The notes under the pieces: model-generated | What the model was told of the DNA's origin: nothing | The model's database searches: none | The model's input: only the letters and a program-made list of their open reading frames with translations | NCBI GenBank assembly: GCA_020354555.1 | Contig: CP070648.1 | Coordinates: 1,534,603 to 1,572,654 of the forward strand | Source: Armatimonadota bacterium | GTDB lineage: Bacteria > Armatimonadota > Hebobacteria > GCA-020354555 > CP070648 | Length of the DNA stretch: 38,052 nucleotides | Direction: 5' to 3' | Translations under genes and position numbers: made by a program | Part shown: positions 17,476-25,868 of the stretch, piece after piece | How the letters are laid out: every line of letters starts with the position of its first letter | How positions within the stretch are numbered: position 1 is the first letter of the stretch

Positions 17476-17626
17476 GCGCGGACGCGTCGCATGAGCGCTA
17501 CATGCCGGGCGCGATCTCCTCGCCGCGCGAAGCGCGATAGGAATGCCGCTGCGCCGCAGTGAACTACAATAGTCAATCCTCGGCACGCGACAGCGCGCGT
17601 GTTCGGCGCAGCGGAGGTAGCGGATT

Positions 17627-18331
17627 GTGCACAGGCGTGATGGGTTCACACTGATCGAGCTGCTCGTAGTCATCGCAATCATCGGCATTCTGGCCGCGCT
17701 TCTCTTTCCGGTCTTCGCCGCAGCTCGCGACAAAGCCAAACAGGCGGCCTGCATGTCGAACGTCAGGCAAATGGCACTGGCCATCGTGATGTACGTCGAG
17801 GACTGGGAGGCGTACCCCGGACATCACTTCGTCTGCCCGGGTGATCTCCACGTCCGCTGGTGGAACGCGATTCAGCCCTATCAGAAGAACGACGACATCT
17901 TCATCTGCCCCGCCGTGCCCGACTGGGAACCGGGGCGCAATATGGCCTACGGGTACAACTACCAGTATCTCGGTAACGCGCGCCCGGCTGAGCAGGGCGG
18001 CAACATGCCGGTGGCGGACGTCGAGATTGAAGTCCCGGCACAGACGATCGCGATCGCAGACTGCGACGGCACCGGCACCGAGCCCTATGAGCCATCCCCG
18101 TCCACCGATCCGACTCGACTGGGCAATCACGGCTACAGCCTTGACCCGCCTCTGCTCCCCCCTACGCCGGGCAACGACTATGCGGTGCCCGACTGTCCGT
18201 CGTATGCCTCGATTCGCCACAATGGCGGCGCCAACGTTGCCTTCTGCGACGGTCACGCCAAGTGGTACAGGCGCGATGTGCTGTACCGGGACAACTCGCT
18301 GTGGAACGGCCGAGGCGATCCGGCCCCGTGA
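17627..18331 (+). CDS. type II pseudopilin with H-x9-DG domain
   Basis: This 234-residue protein opens with a prepilin cleavage/methylation site and hydrophobic helix ([20 protein letters not shown]), processed after Gly. It ends with the H-x9-DG motif [13 protein letters not shown] typical of the DUF1559-like pseudopilins that are abundant in Planctomycetota and Armatimonadota. The middle has cysteine-containing loops ([21 protein letters not shown]) and tyrosine-rich [10 protein letters not shown]. The role is probably a minor fibre or secretion-linked surface protein; the partner system is not in the window. The start is GTG at 17627, supported by GGAGG ten bases upstream. Confidence 0.93.
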   Translation: MHRRDGFTLIELLVVIAIIGILAALLFPVFAAARDKAKQAACMSNVRQMALAIVMYVEDWEAYPGHHFVCPGDLHVRWWNAIQPYQKNDDIFICPAVPDWEPGRNMAYGYNYQYLGNARPAEQGGNMPVADVEIEVPAQTIAIADCDGTGTEPYEPSPSTDPTRLGNHGYSLDPPLLPPTPGNDYAVPDCPSYASIRHNGGANVAFCDGHAKWYRRDVLYRDNSLWNGRGDPAP

Positions 18332-18377
18332 ACTCCTGTCGCGCGCTGCTGGACATTGGCGCAGCCAGGGAATATGC

Positions 18378-19256
18378 GTGTCAGCACGGCACACGACGCA
18401 CACCAGCGATCTGACGATTGAGTTCGCCGACAACACGGAGGGCGAGGACCGCCGCGCCGGCATGAACGGCGTCCGCATCCGGCATCGCCTCGATCCGCAG
18501 GGCCTGTTCGCCCCCGAGCTTGCGGGCCTCAACTTCGAGCACATCTTCGACGGGCAGCAGAGTGACCGCGACCTGCACTTCGAGCCGCGGCGCGCGCCGT
18601 GCGCGCTCGAACCGCTGGACGACGGCTCCGGCGTCACCTTGACCTGGCCGCCGACGCCGCAGTGGGGGCTCTCCGCGAAGATCACACTCCGCGCGGCCGA
18701 GCCGGATATGGTGGACGCCGAGTACGCCTTCACCCCGACGCGCCGCACGTCGAAGGGCGACCTGCTCGGAGTCTTCTTCGCGGATTACATCAACCAGCCG
18801 GCGGAGCCGGGCTTTGAGTTCCGAGGGCGCGAGGCCGACGGCGGCGACGAGCGCGTCATCTCCTACGCTTCACCCCACCATGGGACAGAGAGCACGCACC
18901 GCCGGCTGAACGAGCCCGAGTACCCGCCGATGGGCGAGATCGAAGCCCACTGGATGTACGCGAGCTTGTCGCCTTACGTCTTCACCCGTCCGTATTTCTG
19001 GGGTGAGGTGCACGGGCTGACCGCAACGTGGATGTTCGATCCCGCGGAGGGCCTGCGCATGGCCCATTCCCCCAGCGGCGGCGGGCGGGGCAATCCCGCG
19101 TGGGATTACATCTTCCTTATGCCCGGGTACGAGATCGGCCGCACCTACCGCTGGCGCAGCCGGCTGGTGTATCGCCAGATGCCCGCGTCCGACGTCGCCG
19201 CGGAGGTTGATGGCCTGTATCACGCGTGGCAGAGGGGAATGTTGACCGCGGATTGA
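18378..19256 (+). CDS. uncharacterised protein
   Basis: I do not recognise this 292-residue protein. It has no signal peptide or membrane segment and is rich in charged and aromatic residues. Alternating short strands (LTIEFADNTE, GVTLTWPPTPQWGL, AKITLRAAEPDMVDAEYAF, GRTYRWRSRLVYRQM) suggest a beta-sandwich like sugar mutarotase or carbohydrate-binding folds. Aromatic-rich stretches (HWMYASLSPYVFTRPYFW) could form a ligand surface. The start is GTG at 18378 with AGGGA eight bases upstream; the open frame further left overlaps the pseudopilin gene and is a shadow. It starts 46 bases after the pseudopilin on the same strand. Confidence 0.65.
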   Translation: MSARHTTHTSDLTIEFADNTEGEDRRAGMNGVRIRHRLDPQGLFAPELAGLNFEHIFDGQQSDRDLHFEPRRAPCALEPLDDGSGVTLTWPPTPQWGLSAKITLRAAEPDMVDAEYAFTPTRRTSKGDLLGVFFADYINQPAEPGFEFRGREADGGDERVISYASPHHGTESTHRRLNEPEYPPMGEIEAHWMYASLSPYVFTRPYFWGEVHGLTATWMFDPAEGLRMAHSPSGGGRGNPAWDYIFLMPGYEIGRTYRWRSRLVYRQMPASDVAAEVDGLYHAWQRGMLTAD

Positions 19257-19281
19257 CGCGGATAGACGGCGGATAGTCGTA

Positions 19282-19303
19282 GGGGCACAGCTTGCTGGGC
19301 CCC
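19282..19303. repeat. dispersed palindromic repeat, copy 3 (one mismatch)
   Basis: The arms are GGGGCACAGC and GCTGGGCCCC around a central TT. One base differs from the perfect complement (G in place of T), so this copy has decayed slightly. It is preceded by GTA, as in copy 1. Confidence 0.7.
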
Positions 19304-19438
19304 TTCCAGGTGCCGCTCCGATGGCGACATAGCGCAGACTCGACCCGTCCGACGTGGCGGCTGATCTGCCGACTGGCCCGTCTTGGCTTGAACTGACCGT
19401 TGCCGGCAGGGCCGGCGCGGATGGACAACGAACCTCTC

Positions 19439-19464
19439 AGGGGCGCTCGATCGGGAGCGCCCCT
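19439..19464. terminator. possible GC-rich hairpin terminator
   Basis: A perfect 10-bp inverted repeat, AGGGGCGCTC and GAGCGCCCCT with a six-base loop, lies downstream of the unknown gene. There is no T-run after it, so it is either an untypical terminator or another small structured repeat. Confidence 0.35.
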
Positions 19465-19632
19465 CGGACGTTAGGGCGGCGGGTCGCAGATGGACTGCAG
19501 TCCGGAGGAATCACCACCGAGGGCGGCTGTGCCACATCGCTTGGCGCATCGCCTCTCGGCAGCCGCCGGGCATTGCCATGGTTCCTCTGCGTCCACTGTG
19601 TTCTCTCTGGTTAGTCTGAAAGGAGTCAACCC

Positions 19633-22389
19633 ATGGCCGACGGCAAAACCATCCACGTCATCTGCAACACCCACTGGGACCGCGAGTGGGTATATCCCTT
19701 CCGCGAGACCCAACTCCTGCTCGTCGACTTCATGGATCACCTCCTCGACCTGCTCGACACCAAGCCCGGTTACCACTCGTTCCTCATGGATTCGCAGACC
19801 CTGTGCGTCGAGGACTATCTCGAGCTGCGCCCGCAAAACCGCGACCGCATCGTGAAGCACGTCCGCGACGGGCGCCTGTTCATCGGCCCGTGGTATTCCC
19901 TGCCCGAGGAGTACATCGTCAACGGCGAGTCGCTGGTGCGCAATCTCGTCATCGGCCACCGCGTCGCGGAGTCCCTGGGCGGAGTGATGAAGCTCGGCTA
20001 CACGCCGTTCTCCTACGGCCAGACGTCGCAGATGCCGCAGATCTACAACGGCTTCGGCATTGACACGATCATCTTCTACCGCGGCATCAACACCCCGCAC
20101 TCCGAATTCGTCATGGAGGGCCCCGACGGCTCGCGCGTGCTCGGCTGCCGCTTCGGCGCGCTGTCGCGCTTCAGCTTCTACTTCTACATCTATCGCATGG
20201 TGCGCTACGACAAGACGCGCGACGACTGGCGCTATGAATGGGATCGCGGCGCCCTGCCCTTCCGCCTGTGCAACGAGTTCCACCCCCGCGCGCATTACTA
20301 CGTCGTTGATCCCGAGCAGAAGCTCGACAAGCGCGAGTACGTCCCGGAGCAGGTGAAGAAGCTCGTCCGCGACGAGTCCGAGCATTTTACGACGTCCCAC
20401 ATCGCCTCGATGCAGGGCTTCGATTCCTCCGAGCCGGACCCGGTCGAAGCCGACCTCATAGTCGAATGCCAGAAGCACCTGCCCGATGACACGATCAAGC
20501 AGAGCAGCCTGCAGGAGTACATGGAGGCGATGCGCAAGGAGGTCAGGGATCCCTTCGTCATCCGCGGCGAGAGCCGCGACCCTGGCGCGACCGGCAAGTG
20601 GACGCACCTCTTCGGCGACGTCATCGAGAGCCGCACTCGTACCAAGCGCGCCAACGCGCAGACCGAGACCTTGCTCCAGCGCAAGGCCGAGCCGTTCGCC
20701 GCGCTGGCGTGGACCCTCGGCGCCGAGTACCTCAAGCCCGCCTTCGATGTCGCCTGGCGGTACCTGCTCAAGAACCACCCCCACGACACCATCTGCGGCG
20801 CCGGAATTGACCAGATGGAGAAGGACATGTGGCACCGCTTCGAGCAGTGCCAGATCATCTCCGAGGGGCTGATGCGCCGGGGCCTCCAGGACATCCAAAA
20901 GCGCATCAACAACGACGACATTGACGTCTCCGAGGCGGTGCTCACGGTCTTCAACCCATCGCCCTTCCCGCGCTCTGAAGTCGTGACCGCGCTGGTGGAT
21001 CTGCCCGACGAATCGGGGTACGAGGACTTCGCTCTGGTTGACCCGGCGGGCAAGGAAACGCCGTTCCAGGAGGTCGCGCGCTGGCCGCAGGGGACGCTGG
21101 TGCGCAACCTCCAGGACATCAGCCTCGAGCAGCGCGCGACGCGGATCAAGCTGCACTTCGCGGCCGAGAACGTGCCGCCGCTGGGATACAAGACCTACCA
21201 CGTCCAGCGCCGCGCCGAGGCGCGCCGCACCCCGGAGAGCTTGGTCATCGCGCATAACGTAATGCGGAACGAGCACCTTCACGTGCGCATCAATGACAAC
21301 GGCACGCTGTGCGTCACCGACCGCCACAGCGGCCGCACCTACGACGGGTTGCACTACTTCGAGGACGGTGGGGAGGTCGGCCATTCGTGGGTGCACATGG
21401 CGCCCGAGTTCGATGACGTCATCACCAGCCACGGCGCGCCGGCTGATGTCGAGCTGGTGGAAGACGGCGCGCTGCTCGCCCGCTTCCGCATCCGCGTGCA
21501 CATGGAGATACCGGCGCGCATTGAAACTCGCGAGGACGGCCGACATCGCAGCCACGACCGCATGCCCCTGATACTCGATTCCTGGGTCACGCTGCGCAAG
21601 GGCGCGCGCTCGGTTGACATCATCACCCGCTTCGACAATCAGTGCCACAACCACCGCCTGCGCGCGGTGTTCCCGACCGGCATACCGGCGAAGGTCTCCG
21701 CCGCCGAGGCGTCGTTCGACGTCATTGAGCGGCCGATAGACCGCGCGCCCGACAGCCTTTACTACCAGCGCGACAACCCCATCTACCCCAACCATCGCTT
21801 TGTTGACATCAGCGACGGGGAGGTCGGCATCGCCATCATCAACGACGGGCTGCGCTCGTTCGAGGCGATTGACAAGCCCGAGCGCGCGGTGGCGATCACG
21901 CTCATGCGCGGGTTCGTGTTCCGCCAGTCGCCGGTGATTGACCGCTGGGACGTGTACCCCGAGATGACGCTGTCGCAATCGCTTGGCGAGCACGAGTTTC
22001 GCTATGCGATCTACCCGCACGGCGGGACATGGGATGGGGCCGCGGTGTGCCAGGAGGCCGAGCTGTACAGCCTGCCGCTGGAGGTCGCCGAGGCGGGCAA
22101 GCACGGCGGGGATCTGCCCAAGGAGATGAGCCTGCTGTCCATCGAACCGGCCGCGGTGGCGCTGAGCGCCCTCAAGCGCGCCGAGGATCGCGATACCCTC
22201 GTCGCGCGTATCTACAACCCGACCATTAGGGACGTGACGGCCGTCGTGACCGCCTACAAGCCCATATCCTCGGCCGCCTTGCTCAACCTGAACGAGGAAG
22301 TTCAGGACAAGCTGTCGCCCCAGGGCAACAAGCTGTCCATCCCTCTCGGCGCCAAGAAGATCGCGACGGTGGAACTGGTGTTGTCGTGA
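19633..22389 (+). CDS. GH38 alpha-mannosidase homologue lacking the usual nucleophile
   Basis: The 918-residue product has the full GH38 architecture without a signal peptide. The N-terminal metal site is HVICNTHWDREW (His14, Asp16), the helical middle has KNHPHDTICGAGIDQMEKD, and the C-terminal beta domain has DIITRFDNQCHNHRLRAVFP. GH38 enzymes bind zinc and cleave alpha-mannosides by a double displacement. The nucleophile Asp, also a zinc ligand, normally sits in a P-D-x-F-G motif. Here the matching segment is GYTPFSYGQTSQMPQ, with Phe126 (codon at 20008) where Asp is expected. The gene may be inactive on usual substrates or use another mechanism. GAAAGGAG sets the ATG. Its context, with manA and a sugar kinase nearby, suggests mannose metabolism. 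Confidence 0.9.
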   Translation: MADGKTIHVICNTHWDREWVYPFRETQLLLVDFMDHLLDLLDTKPGYHSFLMDSQTLCVEDYLELRPQNRDRIVKHVRDGRLFIGPWYSLPEEYIVNGESLVRNLVIGHRVAESLGGVMKLGYTPFSYGQTSQMPQIYNGFGIDTIIFYRGINTPHSEFVMEGPDGSRVLGCRFGALSRFSFYFYIYRMVRYDKTRDDWRYEWDRGALPFRLCNEFHPRAHYYVVDPEQKLDKREYVPEQVKKLVRDESEHFTTSHIASMQGFDSSEPDPVEADLIVECQKHLPDDTIKQSSLQEYMEAMRKEVRDPFVIRGESRDPGATGKWTHLFGDVIESRTRTKRANAQTETLLQRKAEPFAALAWTLGAEYLKPAFDVAWRYLLKNHPHDTICGAGIDQMEKDMWHRFEQCQIISEGLMRRGLQDIQKRINNDDIDVSEAVLTVFNPSPFPRSEVVTALVDLPDESGYEDFALVDPAGKETPFQEVARWPQGTLVRNLQDISLEQRATRIKLHFAAENVPPLGYKTYHVQRRAEARRTPESLVIAHNVMRNEHLHVRINDNGTLCVTDRHSGRTYDGLHYFEDGGEVGHSWVHMAPEFDDVITSHGAPADVELVEDGALLARFRIRVHMEIPARIETREDGRHRSHDRMPLILDSWVTLRKGARSVDIITRFDNQCHNHRLRAVFPTGIPAKVSAAEASFDVIERPIDRAPDSLYYQRDNPIYPNHRFVDISDGEVGIAIINDGLRSFEAIDKPERAVAITLMRGFVFRQSPVIDRWDVYPEMTLSQSLGEHEFRYAIYPHGGTWDGAAVCQEAELYSLPLEVAEAGKHGGDLPKEMSLLSIEPAAVALSALKRAEDRDTLVARIYNPTIRDVTAVVTAYKPISSAALLNLNEEVQDKLSPQGNKLSIPLGAKKIATVELVLS

Positions 22390-22567
22390 CCGCGGGGCGT
22401 TGCTGAGGCTTACGGCCAGGCTCTGAACCGCCCGGGGGGCTTTGAACGTGCTGGGCGAAAGTGGGGCCGTCGCGCCCGGCACGACGAATTCCCTGCCCCG
22501 GGCTCGCCGTGCGGCCTCTGCCGTGAACGATATGTGCCCGACAGGGAACGCGGCGTCCGGACTTGCC

Positions 22568-22597
22568 CGCCTTGGGCGCGGGGCTCCGCCCAAGGCG
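22568..22597. repeat. perfect 11-bp inverted repeat upstream of the ECF sigma gene
   Basis: Arms CGCCTTGGGCG and CGCCCAAGGCG enclose an eight-base loop. It ends one base before the -35 of the ECF promoter. It could terminate transcripts from the GH38 gene or be an operator; there is no T-run. Confidence 0.6.
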
Positions 22598-22598
22598 C

Positions 22599-22627
22599 TG
22601 AAACATTTGCCACACCCACAACGTCTA
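22599..22627 (+). promoter_or_regulatory. ECF-type promoter of the sigma cassette
   Basis: TGAAAC at 22599-22604 and CGTCTA at 22622-22627 are 17 bases apart. This matches the -35 TGAAAC / -10 CGTC pattern of many ECF sigma factor promoters. A transcript would start near 22634, about 15 bases before the sigma start codon. I infer autoregulation. Confidence 0.65.
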
Positions 22628-22648
22628 CCATGATGAACCGCGCGGATC

Positions 22649-23218
22649 ATGGATAAGCCCGCAGACATCGCCGATGGGGAGATCGTGCGGCGCTGCCTCG
22701 CGGGGGAGCGGGATGCCTTCGCCGAGCTGGTGCAGCGGCACCAGCGGGTCGTGTACGGCGTCGCCGTGCGCATGCTCGGCAAACGCGACCAAGCGGAGGA
22801 CGCGGCCCAGGAGGCCTTCGTGCGAGCGTATTCGCGACTCTCGACGTTTCGGGGCGATTGCGCAGTCCGGGTCTGGCTGATCCGGATCGTCACCAGGTTG
22901 TGCCTCGACCTGCTGCGAGCGCGCCGCAGGCGGCCCGAGGTATTCCTGGACGATCATGGCGGCGATCCCACCGACTCCGGCTGGGAGTCCGGCGTTGCCG
23001 AGCGCCACGCCATCGCCCGCGCTATCGCTGAACTGCCGCCGCACTACAGAGCAGCCATTATCCTGCGCCATCTTCAGCACATGCCGTACAGCGACATGGC
23101 GCGCGCTCTGGGCATACCTCTGGCAACGGCGAAGACCCATCTCCGACGCGCGCGGCAGATCCTGCAAGCCCGCCTCCGACCTGAAACGGCGGATACGGGG
23201 GAGGAGGCCTCGCAGTGA
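22649..23218 (+). CDS. ECF RNA polymerase sigma factor
   Basis: The 189-residue product is a two-domain extracytoplasmic-function sigma factor. Region 2 spans about residues 20-90 (DAFAELVQRHQRVVYGVAVR, KRDQAEDAAQEAFVRAY, TFRGDCAVRVWLIRIVTRL). Region 4 spans about 115-175 (IAELPPHYRAAIILRHLQHM, YSDMARALGIPLATAKTHLR). It would direct polymerase to stress promoters. The gene ends in a GTGA overlap with the anti-sigma gene, so the two are translationally coupled. The ribosome site before ATG 22649 is weak. Confidence 0.95.
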   Translation: MDKPADIADGEIVRRCLAGERDAFAELVQRHQRVVYGVAVRMLGKRDQAEDAAQEAFVRAYSRLSTFRGDCAVRVWLIRIVTRLCLDLLRARRRRPEVFLDDHGGDPTDSGWESGVAERHAIARAIAELPPHYRAAIILRHLQHMPYSDMARALGIPLATAKTHLRRARQILQARLRPETADTGEEASQ

Positions 23219-23985
23219 ACCCGCTGCGGCGCTGGTTTGAGTGCCGCTTCGTGCGCGGTGCTATACATGCCTACCTCGACGGCGAGGCGCCGCGCGCCGG
23301 CGCGCGCATCGAGGCGCACCTGGCGCAGTGCGCGCACTGCCGGGCGCTGGCGCAGGCGCTCCGCGCGCAGTCGCGCGCCATCGAATCCCTCTCGGCGGAG
23401 GAGGAGCCGTCGGCGGGCTTCGTTAACCGCGTGATGGAGCGAGTTGCGACGGCGGAGAGTGTACGCGCCCCCATCGTCCGGCGGCAATGGACGCCGGCAG
23501 TCGCCGCAGTCGCCACGGCTGCGGCCGTCATCGTCATCGCATTGACCATGTGGGCTCTTTTCCCCAGGCCCACGCCGTCGGTAGTTGAGCCAGCCAGTCG
23601 TACGCCGAAGATAGCGCGGGAGGAAGATGCACCCCGGCAAGCGCTCGTTCAGGCGCCGCCGGCCGTGCCTGCCCCGACTGCGGACAGGACCGTCACGCGC
23701 AAGCCCGCGCCGACCGGCACTCCGCGGCGAATCGCGGCCGAACGGCCTGCGCCAGCGCAGGAGCACCGCGATCTAGGTCGTGCCTACGAGGATGAGGGGC
23801 AACTTGACGAGGCCCTCGAGGAGTACGTGACCGCGCGCGACGAAGGTGGCTCGCAGATGGCGCGCCTGGACGTCGCCCGCGTGTACGAGAAGACGGGTCA
23901 CACAGCGGAGGCGGTGGACGAACTCATCCAAGTGGCCTTCGCGGAAGTGGATGAAACGACGTGGGAAGCGCTGAGCGTGGATTGA
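23215..23985 (+). CDS. zinc-finger anti-sigma factor with periplasmic TPR-like tail
   Basis: The cytoplasmic start has the anti-sigma zinc motif His-x3-Cys-x2-Cys (HLAQCAHC, His35, Cys39, Cys42) after AIHAYLDGEAP. A single membrane helix follows (PAVAAVATAAAVIVIALTMW, about 94-116), then a proline-rich stretch, then a C-terminal TPR-like pair of helices (DLGRAYEDEGQLDEALEEYV, LDVARVYEKTGHTAEAVDEL). It should hold the ECF factor at the membrane and release it on an envelope signal. The TPR-like tail, rather than a simple loop, could bind the exported partner encoded next. The start is GTG at 23215, overlapping the sigma stop by four bases. Confidence 0.9.
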   Translation: MNPLRRWFECRFVRGAIHAYLDGEAPRAGARIEAHLAQCAHCRALAQALRAQSRAIESLSAEEEPSAGFVNRVMERVATAESVRAPIVRRQWTPAVAAVATAAAVIVIALTMWALFPRPTPSVVEPASRTPKIAREEDAPRQALVQAPPAVPAPTADRTVTRKPAPTGTPRRIAAERPAPAQEHRDLGRAYEDEGQLDEALEEYVTARDEGGSQMARLDVARVYEKTGHTAEAVDELIQVAFAEVDETTWEALSVD

Positions 23986-24065
23986 TCGAGGCCGCCGTAT
24001 TCCGCCCCGGGCACCACGCGAAGCGCACAAGTCCGATCACCGAATTGCATCAGGAGGAAGTACAG

Positions 24066-24695
24066 ATGATGCGAGACGATCGTCTGCCGATCATCGCCGG
24101 GGTAGTCGTGGCGATCTTGCTGACAGTTGCCGTGCCGGCGCTGGCACAGCCCCAGCGCCCCGCGCCGCGCGTGCCCATGCCCATACTGACGGGGCAGCGC
24201 GATGTCGAATTGACCAATCTGGCTCGCGACATCGTGGTCCTGCGCGCCATCAACAGCCTGGCGATGACGAAGGAGCAGATCCAGAAGCTGGTACCGCTTC
24301 TGGAGCAGATGGTGGCCGCCGATCGACGCCTGCGTGAGGGGGCGCGCCGGCAACTCGCCGCGGAGCGCCAGCGTCTGCTCGCCGGCAATCCTCCGCCTGA
24401 GGAGAGCCGCAGGGCCATGATGGCCTTGTCCGATGCGCGGCGAGAGTACCAGAAGGAAGCGGAGCAGGTGATGAACCGCGTGCTCGGAATTCTCAGCCCG
24501 AAGCAGGGCGAGAAGCTGAAGCGGATCGTCGCGGGTGGCCTAGGCAGGGCCGCCGCGAGTGGGCCCGCCGCACCGCGGGCCGCGCCGCCTGAGCACGAGG
24601 TGCTGAGGAACGCCGGTCTAGGTCCCTCGACGCAAGCGCTTGATCATGTGATAGAGCTTCTTAAGGAGAAGCTGCACGCCATGTCGGCATCCTGA
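24066..24695 (+). CDS. exported Spy/CpxP-like protein, third gene of the sigma cassette
   Basis: The 209-residue product has a signal peptide (LPIIAGVVVAILLTVAVPALA) and an almost all-helical mature part (LAMTKEQIQKLVPLLEQMV, REGARRQLAAERQRLLAGNP, QKEAEQVMNRVLGILSPKQG). The LTxxQ-like TKEQIQKL and SPKQGEKL segments resemble Spy/CpxP/ZraP periplasmic sensors and chaperones. Position after a sigma and anti-sigma pair suggests a periplasmic sensor or effector of the same stress response. The start is ATG at 24066 with AGGAGGAAGTACAG upstream. It begins 80 bases after the anti-sigma stop. Confidence 0.8.
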   Translation: MMRDDRLPIIAGVVVAILLTVAVPALAQPQRPAPRVPMPILTGQRDVELTNLARDIVVLRAINSLAMTKEQIQKLVPLLEQMVAADRRLREGARRQLAAERQRLLAGNPPPEESRRAMMALSDARREYQKEAEQVMNRVLGILSPKQGEKLKRIVAGGLGRAAASGPAAPRAAPPEHEVLRNAGLGPSTQALDHVIELLKEKLHAMSAS

Positions 24696-25091
24696 ACGGG
24701 CCTGGCGTCGGGTTGAGACGCGCCTCTGGAAGCCTTGCGGGCGTGGTGGCTTGGGCTGCCGCGCCCGTGGCTCTCCGGTTTCCCCTTCCTCGACGGTTGC
24801 CTGCCGTCTGCGTGGCGCTATATCCGGCCGGTGCTGAATGCCGGCCCGTCACTGGCCTTTGCGCATCCCCGAGGTGACACCCGCGCCCCGTCGTCGGCCC
24901 GGTATACGGATTAGCATCCGACCCAAAAACCCCAGGCGTGGGCAGGAATTGTGCGATTTGCGACACAATACCATAGGGGAATCAGGCCCGAGCGCCGCGC
25001 ATATGTTGTCGTGGCGAGACAGCGCTGGGCTGTCCGGCGGCTGCCAGCTTGAGCAGGGTGCCGAAAAGAGGAGGGATTGGAGGAGGTCGTT
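24696..25091. other. intergenic region before the MerR-type gene
   Basis: About 395 bases separate the Spy-like gene and the MerR-type gene. A dyad at 24948-24969 is the only ordered element I see. I found no riboswitch-like or tRNA-like structure by eye. Confidence 0.5.
24948..24969. promoter_or_regulatory. candidate operator dyad
   Basis: ATTGTG and CACAAT form a 6-bp inverted repeat spaced by ten bases in an AT-rich patch about 120 bases before the MerR-type start. MerR proteins bind such dyads between promoter boxes. No clear -35/-10 pair frames it, so the role is uncertain. Confidence 0.3.
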
Positions 25092-25742
25092 ATGGCTAAC
25101 CGCGCTGAAGGAAAGAAAAAGGGCCTGACACCGATTGACGTCAACGACCTGATGCACGGTCTTCAGTTGGGCATTGGGCAAGCGGCCACACTGTGCGGCG
25201 TGAGCGTCCGCCAATTGTCTTATTGGACCGACAAGGGCATCATCCAGCCCGTGGATGAGGACCGGAGTCGCACCTACGATTACGCGGCCGTCGAGAAGGT
25301 GTGCCTCATCAAGCAAAGCCTCGATCAAGGCTACAGCCTGGAGGGCGCGGTGCAGGAAGCCGACGCCTTTCTCAAGCGCCGCGATGAGGAGCAGCACCGC
25401 GTCGAGCAACTCTCCGAAGCCGATCTGGAGCAGCTCATTCTCCAGCGCGCCAACCAGCTCCAGCAGTTGGCCGAGCGCATTCGCAGGGAAATCCGCACTT
25501 ATCGGGTAAGCGGCGATCTGGGCAAAGTCGCCGGGTCCCTCAGCGGCGTCGAGCGTCTTATCGCATTCTTCGAGGCCAACCCGTACACCGTGAGCACGGC
25601 ACGCCAGATCGCCTTGCGCCTGGGTCGTGAAGTAACGGAGGTCGAGCACGAGCTCGACCTCTTGGAGCAGAAGAAGTTCATACAGAAGATCAGCTATCCC
25701 GGATCAGATGTCTATCGCTACATCCCGCAGCGCCGGCACTAG
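25092..25742 (+). CDS. MerR-family regulator with C-terminal winged-helix-like domain
   Basis: This 216-residue protein has an N-terminal MerR DNA-binding domain (LGIGQAATLCGVSVRQLSYW, TDKGIIQPVDEDRSRTYDYA) ending with the dimer helix AVEKVCLIKQSLDQGYSLEG. A long charged linker helix follows (LEQLILQRANQLQQLAERIR). The C-terminal part (about 160-216: FFEANPYTVSTARQIALRLG, VTEVEHELDLLEQKKFIQ) looks like a second winged-helix module. No metal-binding cysteines of classic MerR type are present. The ATG at 25092 is set by GGAGGTCGTT. It precedes the KaiC-like gene by about 126 bases on the same strand and may control it. Confidence 0.88.
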   Translation: MANRAEGKKKGLTPIDVNDLMHGLQLGIGQAATLCGVSVRQLSYWTDKGIIQPVDEDRSRTYDYAAVEKVCLIKQSLDQGYSLEGAVQEADAFLKRRDEEQHRVEQLSEADLEQLILQRANQLQQLAERIRREIRTYRVSGDLGKVAGSLSGVERLIAFFEANPYTVSTARQIALRLGREVTEVEHELDLLEQKKFIQKISYPGSDVYRYIPQRRH

Positions 25743-25868
25743 CCGAGGGAAAAGGGCGACCTGCGGAGCACTGCGGATGCGGCGGCTTGCGCGGGACGAG
25801 GATGCCGCCGCCGACTTCTCGACGACCCCGCGCGAGCACGTTCGGGATAAGCTAAAGAGGTGGAACCT

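Larger units (their letters stand above)
19257..19632. other. intergenic region with two inverted repeats
   Basis: About 375 bases precede the GH38 gene. They hold copy 3 of the dispersed palindrome (19282-19303) and a perfect 10-bp hairpin (19439-19464). No convincing gene or promoter is visible. GAAAGGAGTCAACCC at the right end is the ribosome site of the GH38 gene. Confidence 0.6.

Noticed and set aside
17841-18377. Upstream extension of the unknown gene at 18378
   Set aside because: It runs through the pseudopilin gene in another frame and reads as Ser/Arg/Thr-rich shadow sequence.
19471-22893. Very long (over 1,100 codons) open frame on the minus strand opposite the GH38 gene
   Set aside because: It is the mirror of a strongly coding GC-rich gene; its translation is low-complexity in Arg, Ala, Val and His and shows no family motifs.
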